DNA of 15,127 nucleotides, taken from contig PWQB01000775.1 of NCBI GenBank assembly GCA_003556955.1, forward strand, positions 1-15,127, read 5' to 3'. The translations under genes and the position numbers were made by a program. This document shows positions 6,822 through 13,826 of this stretch, in pieces. Numbering within the stretch: position 1 is the stretch's first letter; each line of letters begins with the position of its first letter. Below the pieces are notes generated by a model. The model was not told the DNA's origin, did not search any database, and saw nothing but the letters and a program-made list of their open reading frames with translations. Source of the DNA: Nostocaceae cyanobacterium CSSed10_463m (GTDB lineage Bacteria; Cyanobacteriota; Cyanobacteriia; Cyanobacteriales; Nostocaceae).

Positions 6822-8900
6822 CTAAACAATATAGGTAGAATTAATTGTTGACGTTCGCTGGATAGCGACTAATGCCTGATAAACCATTGCGGCTACTTCC
6901 GCACGTGTGGCTTCCCGCGTCGGTACAAGTTGTTTAGGGTTGGGGTAATTGACAACAATTTTTTGCTGGGTAGCAGTTAAAACTGCCTGCCGAGCATAAT
7001 CTGGTATTGTATGACTATCAGTATAAGTGAGTAAAGCATTATTATCAGCCGTGGGTAGGGTAAGTCCATTCACGAGGGAGACAATTACCTGTAACCGTTG
7101 CACATTTTGATTTGGGCGGAAGGTGCGATCGCCAAATCCACTGACAAAGCCACTGCTAGCAGCAATTTGTAAGGCTTGATAAGCCCAAAAATCAGGGGAT
7201 ACGTCCACAAAATCAGGTGCGGGGCGTTTGGGTGTGGGATTAAAGGCTACCGCTACTAAAGCTGCATATTGGGCGCGAGTCATGGGTTGATCTGGCTGGT
7301 AGCTACCATCAGCAAAACCATGAGTTAAATTCATACTAGCTAACCCCCTAATAAAGGGTTCTGCCCAATGTCCGCTAATGTCAGTAAATCCGGGGAGATC
7401 AACTTCAGGAGTAACTATATAAGGTGATGCGATCGCCTTTTCCTGACTGTTGGCTACCAAAGCTTGATAAATAAATGCTGCCACTTCTGCACGAGTGATA
7501 TCTCGCAGAGGTTCTAGTTGTTCGGTTTGGGGATAGTTAACCACCAGTAATTTTTGGGTAGCCACGGCGACAGCATTAGTTGCATAGGTGGGAATTTGAG
7601 CGCGATCGCGGTACACGTTTAACACCTGGGGATTGCCACCAGTGAGTTTTAAGCCATTCACAAGAGATACAATAGCTTGTACTTTGGTCAAATTTTGTCC
7701 AGGTCGAAACGTCCCATCAGGAAAGCCACCAATAAAACCCATTTCCGCAGTTTGCAAAATGGCTGATGCTGCCCAAAAGTTGGGGTTGACATCGGTAAAT
7801 TTACGTCCTGGATTAATTTTAGGTAACTGAAAAGTTTTAGCAATAATGGCTGCATACTGCGCGCGAGTGATGGGGGCATCTGGGGCAAAAGTGCCATCAG
7901 GAAAGCCGCTAATTACACCCCTCCTGACTAATGCTTCCACAAAATCTGCTGCCCAATGTCCAGCTAGGTCAGAAAAAATACTGGCGCTACCGGCAATACT
8001 GCGCTGACTATCTTCTAGAACAGCAATAAAATCTACCCTACCTCTAACTTGGGTAGGATTCAAATGATTACCTGCTGAAACCAGGGGCTGTGGTGTGGAA
8101 TTATCTAAATCAAATTGACTATTATTAGTAAAAATATTGCCTGCTGCATCTTGGTTGTTACCTAAATCCGGGATCGCATTACCATTGACTAGCATCCCGC
8201 CTTGAGTATTTTTGCTCACCAGATTATGCCGCAGTACAGGTTTAGCATTGCGCGAAATAGCGATCGCTGAACGATTATCTGTTATTGTATTATCTGCTAT
8301 TAAGGGGGCAGCAAAGTCACTGATGGCTATACCCAAAGAATTTTGATGAAATGCATTCCTTAGCACTTCTCCCTTGCTATGACGCGCCATCATCAAGCCA
8401 CTGGCAGCATTTTGCCGAAACAAATTATCTAAAATGGCGGGTTTAGCTGTACCAGTAACAAAGATACCTTCCCGACCACAGTTAATAAAAGTATTATTAG
8501 CCACATTTGCATCTGCCGACTCAATCCAGATCCCCGTACCTCTAGAGGCTGGGTTAGTGACAGTCACACCTAAAATACTGGCATTACCTTGCAAAAGTAA
8601 TGTTACATTTTGGCTACCAAAGCTGGGACTTTGATACTCACCACTGCCAGTAATCACAATCCCCGTGCCTTTGTTAGCTTCATTACCGACTACTGTCACC
8701 CCAGCCGGAATAATTATCGGAAACACCTCACCATTAGCAGCGCGATAACTCCCGGATGTCAACTGAATAACTACGGGTGTTTTTCTGAGTTGTAAGGCAC
8801 GGGTGAGACTTTTAAAGGGACTCGACCGAGAACCAGCATTGGAATCATTCCCCTGAACAGGATTGACATAAATTGTGGTAACGAGGGTAGAGTTCACCAT
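6822..8900 (-). CDS. DUF1565 beta-helix protein with six SLH domains
   Basis: A 692-residue protein. Residues about 8-290 are a DUF1565/parallel beta-helix region opening with IYVNPVQGNDSNAG and SPFKSLTRAL. It aligns throughout with the protein at 2691-4250, for example GVTVTNP, RGTGIWIES and RNAKPVLRHNL. Six S-layer homology domains follow at about 308-358, 367-418, 429-483, 505-553, 563-613 and 625-680, arranged as two triads of the same order. Domains 1, 2, 4 and 5 keep the GFxDGxFxP and TRAQ-type signature. Domains 3 and 6 have the variant form NYPxxxQLxPxRxxTRAEVAAxxYQAL. SLH triads normally bind secondary cell-wall polymer on peptidoglycan, so a cell-wall location is expected. However, no N-terminal signal peptide is visible after ATG 8900. 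The start lies 12 bp after the trmFO stop codon, implying one transcript. Confidence 0.9.
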   Translation of the reverse strand: MVNSTLVTTIYVNPVQGNDSNAGSRSSPFKSLTRALQLRKTPVVIQLTSGSYRAANGEVFPIIIPAGVTVVGNEANKGTGIVITGSGEYQSPSFGSQNVTLLLQGNASILGVTVTNPASRGTGIWIESADANVANNTFINCGREGIFVTGTAKPAILDNLFRQNAASGLMMARHSKGEVLRNAFHQNSLGIAISDFAAPLIADNTITDNRSAIAISRNAKPVLRHNLVSKNTQGGMLVNGNAIPDLGNNQDAAGNIFTNNSQFDLDNSTPQPLVSAGNHLNPTQVRGRVDFIAVLEDSQRSIAGSASIFSDLAGHWAADFVEALVRRGVISGFPDGTFAPDAPITRAQYAAIIAKTFQLPKINPGRKFTDVNPNFWAASAILQTAEMGFIGGFPDGTFRPGQNLTKVQAIVSLVNGLKLTGGNPQVLNVYRDRAQIPTYATNAVAVATQKLLVVNYPQTEQLEPLRDITRAEVAAFIYQALVANSQEKAIASPYIVTPEVDLPGFTDISGHWAEPFIRGLASMNLTHGFADGSYQPDQPMTRAQYAALVAVAFNPTPKRPAPDFVDVSPDFWAYQALQIAASSGFVSGFGDRTFRPNQNVQRLQVIVSLVNGLTLPTADNNALLTYTDSHTIPDYARQAVLTATQQKIVVNYPNPKQLVPTREATRAEVAAMVYQALVAIQRTSTINSTYIV

Positions 8901-8912
8901 TGATTATTAAAG

Positions 8913-10226
8913 TTAAAACTGATTTTTCCAACTGCCCAAATCAGCCAAAGCGCGATCGCGGTAACGTCCATAACGCTCAGGCTTACTTTTTATTTTCACC
9001 CCTAAATCCGGTAAAATGCCGAAATTGGGAGGCATTGGTTGAAAATGCTTCGGGGAAGCTGAACTAATAAAGTCTAATAACGCCCCCATCATTGTAGTTG
9101 GTGGTGCTGTCAATGGTTCCTTACCCAAAGCTATCCGTGCTGCATTAGTTCCGGCTAACCAACCATCTGCGGCGGCTGCGGTGTAACCTTCTGTACCAAT
9201 TAACTGTCCAGCTGCTAACAAAGTGGGGCGCTGCTTAAATTGCAAAGTAGAGTGCATTAATTGCGGCGCATTCAAAAAAGTGTTGCGGTGCATGACTCCT
9301 AACCGGACAAATTCCGCATTTTCCAAACCGGGGATCAGCCGGAAAACTCGCTTTTGTTCACCCCATCGGAGGTTAGTTTGAAATCCTACCATATTCCACA
9401 GTTGACCAGCTTTATCTTCTTGGCGTAGCTGTACCACTGCATAGGGACGTTCCCCGGTACGACTATCAGACAATCCCACAGGTTTGAGGGGGCCGTAACG
9501 CATTGTGTCTTCTCCCCGGTGTGCTTGTTCTTCAATGGGTAAACAAGCTTCAAAAAATTTCGCGGTTTCCCGTTCAAAATCTTTGATTTCAGTTTGTTCA
9601 GCTTGACGTAGTTCTGACCAAAAGTGCAAATATTGCTCTTTATTCATCGGACAATTCAAGTAAGCTGCTTCACCCTTGTCATAGCGTGAGGCCATAAAAG
9701 CCACATCATGATTAATCGATTCTCCCACCACAATCGGACTAGCCGCATCGAAAAAGCTGAGGTATTCCATCCCCGTGAAGCGATGCAAATCTGCGGCTAA
9801 GTCAGGACTGGTTAAAGGCCCTGTTGCTAAAACTACGATTCCTTCAGGAATAGCTGCTACTTCACCCCGGCGAAATTCAATTAAGGGATGATTACATAAA
9901 GTTTCGGTCAAGTCTTGACCAAATCGCCCTCTGTCTACGGCTAACGCTCCACCCGCAGGAACGGCGTGTTCATCAGCTTTGGCAATTACAATGGAATTGA
10001 GTTGACGTAATTCTTCGTGTAATAATCCGGTAGCGCGATCGCTTGCCATTGCCCCAAAGGAATTACTACAGACTAATTCTGCCAGATGTTCGGTATGATG
10101 AGCCGGACTAAAGCGATTTGGGCGCATTTCATGCAGAATCACCGGCACTCCAGCCTGGGCTATTTGCCAAGCGGCTTCTGTCCCAGCTAGTCCACCTCCA
10201 ATTACTTGTACTGGTTGTTTATCCAT
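8913..10226 (-). CDS. trmFO: Methylenetetrahydrofolate-tRNA-(uracil-54 C5)-methyltransferase TrmFO
   Basis: Makes the T-loop ribothymidine (m5U54) of tRNA using methylene-tetrahydrofolate as carbon donor and reduced FAD, in the cytoplasm. The FAD-binding dinucleotide motif [14 protein letters not shown] is at residues 10-23. The two family cysteines are present, in [10 protein letters not shown] (C53) and [26 protein letters not shown] (C228). A late [24 protein letters not shown] segment completes the FAD site. Its 437 residues are normal. The start is ATG at 10226, with no clear Shine-Dalgarno sequence. It is first in a minus-strand run with the SLH/DUF1565 gene, 12 bp downstream. The two functions are unrelated, so the pairing probably reflects shared transcription rather than shared biology. 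It is divergent from the small membrane peptide gene at 10388. Confidence 0.97.
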   Translation of the reverse strand: MDKQPVQVIGGGLAGTEAAWQIAQAGVPVILHEMRPNRFSPAHHTEHLAELVCSNSFGAMASDRATGLLHEELRQLNSIVIAKADEHAVPAGGALAVDRGRFGQDLTETLCNHPLIEFRRGEVAAIPEGIVVLATGPLTSPDLAADLHRFTGMEYLSFFDAASPIVVGESINHDVAFMASRYDKGEAAYLNCPMNKEQYLHFWSELRQAEQTEIKDFERETAKFFEACLPIEEQAHRGEDTMRYGPLKPVGLSDSRTGERPYAVVQLRQEDKAGQLWNMVGFQTNLRWGEQKRVFRLIPGLENAEFVRLGVMHRNTFLNAPQLMHSTLQFKQRPTLLAAGQLIGTEGYTAAAADGWLAGTNAARIALGKEPLTAPPTTMMGALLDFISSASPKHFQPMPPNFGILPDLGVKIKSKPERYGRYRDRALADLGSWKNQF

Positions 10227-10351
10227 ATTTATCGATCAGTGACCCAATTTAAATTTGCTGGATGTGCATATCCATCATCATAAATGATCAAGTTGATTGG
10301 GTATTTTGTTTGATACTTATTTTCTATTAACTGGCACTGATAGTAAAGTTT

Positions 10352-10380
10352 TATAATCTACGGAAAACATTCTCAAAGGA
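10352..10380 (+). promoter_or_regulatory. -10 box and ribosome binding site of the 57-residue ORF
   Basis: A perfect TATAAT lies at 10352-10357, 30 bp before the ATG at 10388. No good -35 hexamer sits at the normal spacing. AAAGGA at 10375-10380, seven bases before the ATG, is a good Shine-Dalgarno sequence and supports translation of the small ORF. Confidence 0.5.
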
Positions 10381-10387
10381 AATACTT

Positions 10388-10561
10388 ATGAATCGCTCTA
10401 AAATCGTTGCAGTTGTTACAGGTGCAATTTCTATTCTGTTAGCGATCGCTTACTTAATTTTAGTGCAATTGCTAGACTACCGAGATATGCAACCAGCCCC
10501 CATTAGTCAATTGACACCACAACCAGTGTTAATAGGGAAGGCGATTTTTTCTGAAAGATGA
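10388..10561 (+). CDS. Small single-pass membrane protein, 57 residues
   Basis: An unrecognised small ORF beginning MNRSKIVAVVTGAISILLAI and ending KAIFSER. A basic N-terminus (R3, K5) leads into one strongly hydrophobic helix at about 6-29, then a short polar, proline-containing tail. By the positive-inside rule the N-terminus would be cytoplasmic. The evidence that it is real is contextual: a TATAAT box and a good AAAGGA ribosome binding site precede it, a hairpin terminator begins 10 bp after its TGA, and nothing else occupies the space. It is divergent from trmFO. Small membrane proteins of this type are often partners of larger membrane complexes, but no partner can be named from this window. 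Confidence 0.65.
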   Translation: MNRSKIVAVVTGAISILLAIAYLILVQLLDYRDMQPAPISQLTPQPVLIGKAIFSER

Positions 10562-10571
10562 GCAAAACCTT

Positions 10572-10605
10572 TAGAGACACTGACGATTTGTGTCTCTACT
10601 ATTTT
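10572..10605 (+). terminator. Intrinsic terminator after the small membrane ORF
   Basis: A 9-bp perfect stem, TAGAGACAC (10572-10580) with GTGTCTCTA (10590-10598), encloses a 9-base loop and is followed by CTATTTTT. It lies just after the TGA at 10559-10561, making the small ORF a self-contained transcription unit. Confidence 0.75.
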
Positions 10606-10719
10606 TCCGCTTGATCAACTAAGTTGAGAAAAATTTTTGACAAATTGGCAGACAATTAGTCACGCCAGTTGCTAGATTAGTGGATTATTCATAAACAATC
10701 ATTAATAGGGGGTCAACTG

Positions 10720-10986
10720 ATGGCAGAGCTTAATCAGGACGATAAAAACCAATTTATTTACCCTCGTAGTCGTTACTATGGTCAATTTAAGCCAGAACAT
10801 TTAGTATTTAATGCCAATCTCCAAGAATTTGCTCAAAGAGTCGGTTACATCTCAAATTTAGAAACATCAGGGAAACTAACTCCCCAACAAGCTTATAAAA
10901 AAATTAAAACTCTTTGGAAACAGTTGAAACGCAGCAAAAAACAACTGAGCATTGCTAAAGAACCAGAACCACCGATGACACCGTGA
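10720..10986 (+). CDS. Small conserved cyanobacterial protein (probably DUF7219)
   Basis: An 88-residue soluble protein. The core FIYPRSRYYGQFKPEHLVFN and LQEFAQRVGYISNLETSGKL is a pattern I recall from small proteins found across cyanobacteria, now I believe under DUF7219; that number is from memory. After the core comes a charged helix (PQQAYKKIKTLWKQLKRSKK) and a short acidic-proline tail. It is basic overall, with no signal peptide or membrane segment. The ATG at 10720 is preceded by AGGGGG with a 7-base spacer. It converges with the small gene at 10989-11198, with only 2 bp between the stop codons. Function is unknown; a nucleic-acid or protein-binding role would fit its charge but is not shown. 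Confidence 0.85.
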   Translation: MAELNQDDKNQFIYPRSRYYGQFKPEHLVFNANLQEFAQRVGYISNLETSGKLTPQQAYKKIKTLWKQLKRSKKQLSIAKEPEPPMTP

Positions 10987-10988
10987 AA

Positions 10989-11198
10989 TTACTGAAATCC
11001 CGGACTAAGTAGCTTAAACTCATCCGGGGTGAGTGACACCATCATATTTTCTGCTTCTACTTGGATAATGCAACGTGTTCCCACTGGATTCTCCGAATGG
11101 GACTCGAAGCCACAAACTACGCCAACTTTTCCAATTACGTAGGCTGGGCGTAGTATTAAAACTTTATCCCCTACTTGAACACTTTTTGAGGTATACAA
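10989..11198 (-). CDS. Small KOW/SH3-like hypothetical protein, TTG start
   Basis: A 69-residue soluble protein rich in predicted beta strands: VQVGDKVLILRPAYVIGKVG, then VVCGFES, CIIQVEAENMMVSLTPDEFKLL. The GDKVLILRPAYVIGKVGVV segment resembles KOW or SH3-type barrels, where a conserved glycine follows a basic strand; this is a resemblance, not a family match. No ATG occurs before the core, so the start must be TTG at 11198. It is supported by a strong ribosome binding site, AGGGGGA, four bases upstream on the minus strand. The stop codons of this gene and the 88-residue gene are 2 bp apart, with no separate terminator. Function unknown. Confidence 0.7.
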   Translation of the reverse strand: MYTSKSVQVGDKVLILRPAYVIGKVGVVCGFESHSENPVGTRCIIQVEAENMMVSLTPDEFKLLSPGFQ

Positions 11199-11393
11199 AA
11201 TTCCCCCTATAAATTCCGTATTTTTAAAATGAAATTCTATAACTAAAACCCGACAATTATTTGATTCTACCTAAAATTTGTCTATTTTATAACCTTCTCT
11301 TAACTAAATTTGGGTTGAATCATGCATTGCCTCACCCCTACCCCCTGCGCCCTTTCCTCCTCTTGAAGGGCTAAGTTGCCATTTTTCGGTAGG

Positions 11394-11434
11394 ATAGCTC
11401 CCATATCCTCAACTGAGCTATACCTAAAGGAAGG
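11394..11434 (+). promoter_or_regulatory. trpD leader hairpin and Shine-Dalgarno
   Basis: ATAGCTC (11394-11400) and GAGCTAT (11415-11421) can form a 7-bp stem. Five bases later, AAAGGAAGG (11426-11434) is a strong Shine-Dalgarno sequence eight bases before the ATG at 11443, confirming that start. Whether the hairpin affects expression is unknown. There is no leader peptide with clustered Trp codons, so classic trp attenuation is not indicated. Confidence 0.45.
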
Positions 11435-11442
11435 TTAAGACT

Positions 11443-12492
11443 ATGACAACTTCTGCTAACTGGCATCTGTTGCTACAACAATTAATGGATAGTCAATCAT
11501 TGACTCGCATTCAAGCCTCGGAATTAATGCAAGGGTGGTTAACTGAAGCGGTTCCCCCAGAACTATCAGGGGCAATTTTAACAGCACTAAATTTTAAAGG
11601 CATTTCCGCAGACGAGTTGACGGGGATGGCCCAAGTATTACAATCTCAATCCCAATCCTCAGAACTCAGAACTCAGCAATCAGCACCCAGCACTCTCATA
11701 GATACCTGTGGCACTGGTGGCGATGGCTCATCAACGTTTAATATTTCCACAGCCGTTGCTTTTGTGGCTGCTGCTTACGGTGTACCCGTTGCTAAACATG
11801 GCAATCGTTCTGCTTCTAGTCTCACAGGTAGCGCGGATGTCTTGGAAGCATTGGGAGTCAATCTGGGCGCGTCTCCGGAAAAAGTACAAGCGGCAGTCCA
11901 AGAGGTAGGTATTACTTTCTTGTTTGCCCCTGGATGGCATCCCGCACTTAAAGCGGTTGGTGCTTTGCGCCGGACTTTAAAAGTACGAACAATATTTAAT
12001 CTCCTGGGGCCATTAGTGAATCCTTTACATCCCAGTGGGCAAGTAGTCGGGCTATTTACGCCCAAACTGTTAACCACGGTTGCCCAAGCCCTAAATAATT
12101 TGGGCAAAGAAAAAGCAATTGTGCTGCATGGAAGAGAAAAACTTGATGAGGCGGGTTTAGGAGATATCACTGATTTAGCAGTTTTATCAGCAGGGAAAGT
12201 GCAGTTAACTACTTTGAATCCTCAAGAATTAGGGATAAATACTGCTCCTCTGGCAGCACTCCGGGGTGGAGATGTCCAAGAAAATGCAGTAATTCTCAAG
12301 GCAGTATTACAAGGTAAGGGAACTCAGGCACAACAGGACGCTGTAGCATTAAATGCTTCCTTAGCATTGCAAGTAGCGGGGGCAATTCCGTTATTAGATC
12401 ATGCTCAAGGTGTGAGTGTGTCTAGGGAAATTCTTCAGAGTGGTTCTGCTTGGGAAAAATTGGTACAGCTGGTTGAGTTTCTACAGAATTAA
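11443..12492 (+). CDS. trpD: Anthranilate phosphoribosyltransferase
   Basis: Transfers phosphoribose from PRPP to anthranilate, the second step from chorismate to tryptophan. The glycine-rich PRPP loop [14 protein letters not shown] is at 87-100, [21 protein letters not shown] at 118-138, and [13 protein letters not shown] at about 177-190. [19 protein letters not shown] and the [12 protein letters not shown] segment (Mg2+ site) follow as in the family. It is a lone trp gene, common in cyanobacteria. Its oddity is the stretch just before the PRPP loop (residues about 67-84, [18 protein letters not shown]), encoded by tandem heptanucleotide repeats at 11658-11692; TrpD normally has a short loop there. 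The enzyme should remain active because no motif is broken. The last 71 bp overlap the protease gene on the other strand. Confidence 0.96.
   Translation: MTTSANWHLLLQQLMDSQSLTRIQASELMQGWLTEAVPPELSGAILTALNFKGISADELTGMAQVLQSQSQSSELRTQQSAPSTLIDTCGTGGDGSSTFNISTAVAFVAAAYGVPVAKHGNRSASSLTGSADVLEALGVNLGASPEKVQAAVQEVGITFLFAPGWHPALKAVGALRRTLKVRTIFNLLGPLVNPLHPSGQVVGLFTPKLLTTVAQALNNLGKEKAIVLHGREKLDEAGLGDITDLAVLSAGKVQLTTLNPQELGINTAPLAALRGGDVQENAVILKAVLQGKGTQAQQDAVALNASLALQVAGAIPLLDHAQGVSVSREILQSGSAWEKLVQLVEFLQN
11658..11697 (+). repeat. In-frame heptanucleotide repeats inside trpD
   Basis: Five consecutive heptamers lie in the trpD coding sequence: CTCAGAA, CTCAGAA, CTCAGCA, ATCAGCA, CCCAGCA, then a decayed CTCTCAT. 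CTCAGCA is the complement of TGCTGAG, the unit of the array after carA, so this is the same STRR family in opposite orientation. The less regular TCTCAATCCCAATC just before may be older copies. The tract encodes a Ser/Gln/Arg/Thr loop without a stop codon. Confidence 0.8.
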
Positions 12493-13483
12493 TTTCTAGG
12501 CGTGATTGCGGGCTAAACTCCACAACATTACGTCTAATGGTGACATCGTAGTTACCAAAAAAGTCGTGACCTAATAAACCAGTGTCTAACTGTTCGCCGG
12601 CGATCGCAACGGCGACTTTATTCACTCTCACCCCCGCAACGTCCATCGAATCAACATAGCCAATGGGAAATTCTACTTTTCTAGCACTGGCAGTATTTGC
12701 CTTGGCTATGCCCACTGGCACAACTCCCAAGGTATTGGCCATTTGTTGGGTGATGACAGTGCCACTTGCTCCTGTATCCACAATCATCTCAAATTTATGT
12801 TGATTGTTGAAAGTGACTTCCACAATTGGCGTTCCACCTATGCGTCGTTTAATAGGGGCAGTAAATACTGCTTTTTCTGGGGCGAGTAATGCGGAAATCG
12901 GTGAGACGGGTTTGACTGGTGGCTGTGGTGGGGGTGCAGGTGGAGTTGGGGAAGGAACTGAGTTCTTTTGCGGTTGGGGAACAGTGACGACAATGGGCTG
13001 ATTATTTGGCTTTGGTAACGGAACGGGGCGAAAATTAGCTTTTTGTTGGGCTGTTTTGACCTGTCCTTGATATTCAGCAATTTTGGCTTGGGCTGTGTCA
13101 AACTCCAAACTCTGTTGTGGCACTTTTTCCATCAGCGCGATCGCATCTTGGTATTGACTCACGACCAATTTCCAATCATCTGGCGATTGAGCCGATTGAC
13201 TGATGCTCCAATCCCCTACAGCTTTATCTAAACCCATTTCAAAGGAATTGATCTCAGGTTCCGAGAGTGGTATTGCTGCTGGTGCTTTGGGTTCAACCGG
13301 ACGGGATACTGCTAAGTTGTGACCGACTACAGAATTTTGATGGTTAATAGTTCCAGAAGAGTCTTGGCTGGTCTCCGGCAAACTGCGCTCACTCCCAGTT
13401 TTTTGATTACAAGCAACACCTAAAACTGCGAGAGTGCTGGAGAGAAAAATTAGGGTTGCACGGGATAAAAACGACTGAAGCAT
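12422..13483 (-). CDS. Exported retropepsin-type aspartic protease
   Basis: Numbered from ATG 13483 (353 residues). Residues 1-24 are a signal sequence ([19 protein letters not shown]) ending before C25. LGVAC is a weak lipobox (Gly instead of Leu/Val at -3), so lipid anchoring is possible but uncertain. Residues about 75-150 are helical and charged, 155-200 a Pro-rich linker, and 205-330 the protease domain. The catalytic triad motif is [11 protein letters not shown] (DTG at 236-238), and the second conserved part is [13 protein letters not shown] near 302-314. A single DTG per chain implies an active dimer, as in retropepsins (clan AA). The frame also opens at TTG 13495, adding four residues. 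The last roughly 23 residues lie in the 71-bp overlap with trpD and extend past the domain. The substrate is unknown. Confidence 0.88.
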   Translation of the reverse strand: MLQSFLSRATLIFLSSTLAVLGVACNQKTGSERSLPETSQDSSGTINHQNSVVGHNLAVSRPVEPKAPAAIPLSEPEINSFEMGLDKAVGDWSISQSAQSPDDWKLVVSQYQDAIALMEKVPQQSLEFDTAQAKIAEYQGQVKTAQQKANFRPVPLPKPNNQPIVVTVPQPQKNSVPSPTPPAPPPQPPVKPVSPISALLAPEKAVFTAPIKRRIGGTPIVEVTFNNQHKFEMIVDTGASGTVITQQMANTLGVVPVGIAKANTASARKVEFPIGYVDSMDVAGVRVNKVAVAIAGEQLDTGLLGHDFFGNYDVTIRRNVVEFSPQSRLEINSVETQPAVPIFPKQNHSEEFP

Positions 13484-13637
13484 AATTAACTTCAATTTTA
13501 CTTGTGTAAAGAACTACAAATTTAATTTTGTTTTGCCATTGATTCTGGGGGAATCTCAGAAAATCCAGTAGGGGGACTTCCACATGAGATAATGAATATT
13601 CGCAGTATTAGCTAAATTGGGGACTCAAGACTGCTTG

Positions 13638-13672
13638 CTGTTAACTGTTAACTGCTGAGTGTTGATCACTGA
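13638..13672 (+). repeat. Degenerate heptanucleotide tract upstream of carA
   Basis: Five successive heptamers read CTGTTAA, CTGTTAA, CTGCTGA, GTGTTGA, TCACTGA. They drift from one unit to the next but keep the TGCTGA core of the array found after carA and, in complement, inside trpD. carA is therefore flanked on both sides by the same repeat family. Confidence 0.6.
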
Positions 13673-13725
13673 AGAAAATTCACCAATAAAGATCAAGACT
13701 CTTCCACTATAGCCAAGGTCAAGCT

Positions 13726-13754
13726 TTGCTACACTTCTTGGGGGTGGATAGAAT
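13726..13754 (+). promoter_or_regulatory. Candidate sigma-70-type promoter of carA
   Basis: TTGCTA (13726-13731) and TAGAAT (13749-13754) are separated by 17 bp, each with two departures from consensus or fewer. Transcription would start near 13761, giving a leader of about 65 bases. This is read by eye; other promoters are possible. Confidence 0.4.
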
Positions 13755-13770
13755 AAGTCCCTATTTTGAA

Positions 13771-13795
13771 ATGGGGGACAATCCCCACAGCCCAT
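13771..13795 (+). promoter_or_regulatory. Hairpin in the carA leader
   Basis: TGGGG (13772-13776) can pair with CCCCA (13783-13787), and ATGGG (13771-13775) alternatively with CCCAT (13791-13795). These two foldings exclude each other. There is no T-run directly after either, so this is not a terminator. A regulatory role is speculation. Confidence 0.3.
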
Positions 13796-13826
13796 ATTTA
13801 ACCCTATTTTTTTGTTTTAATCATTT

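Larger units (their letters stand above)
858..13144. repeat. HIP1 palindromes (GCGATCGC), 13 copies across the window
   Basis: Exact copies start at 858, 2582, 3636, 4171, 7125, 7429, 7602, 8260, 8952, 10035, 10442, 12600 and 13137. All lie inside coding regions. This density is a hallmark of many cyanobacterial chromosomes, and it is the main evidence that the neighbouring genes share a resident, not recently acquired, base composition. The coordinates span first to last copy; the intervening sequence is not part of the repeat. Confidence 0.95.
13496..13826. other. Intergenic region between the protease and carA
   Basis: No gene is visible. This divergent spacer holds a degenerate heptad tract (13638-13672), a promoter-like pair for carA (13726-13754) and a G/C-rich hairpin in the carA leader (13771-13795). 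Confidence 0.6.

Noticed and set aside
6822..8900. OprB-type porin, often carrying SLH domains in cyanobacteria
   Set aside because: The non-SLH part is a beta-helix with DUF1565 motifs, not a carbohydrate porin barrel, and there is only one SLH block after it.
11775..12170. Minus-strand reading frame of 131 codons inside trpD
   Set aside because: It mirrors the conserved TrpD active-site region; the sense strand explains the codon pattern.
12804..13101. Reading frames on both strands inside the protease gene
   Set aside because: They overlap the Pro-rich linker and DTG domain, and their Gly- or Pro-rich, Cys-containing translations are shadows of that low-complexity region.
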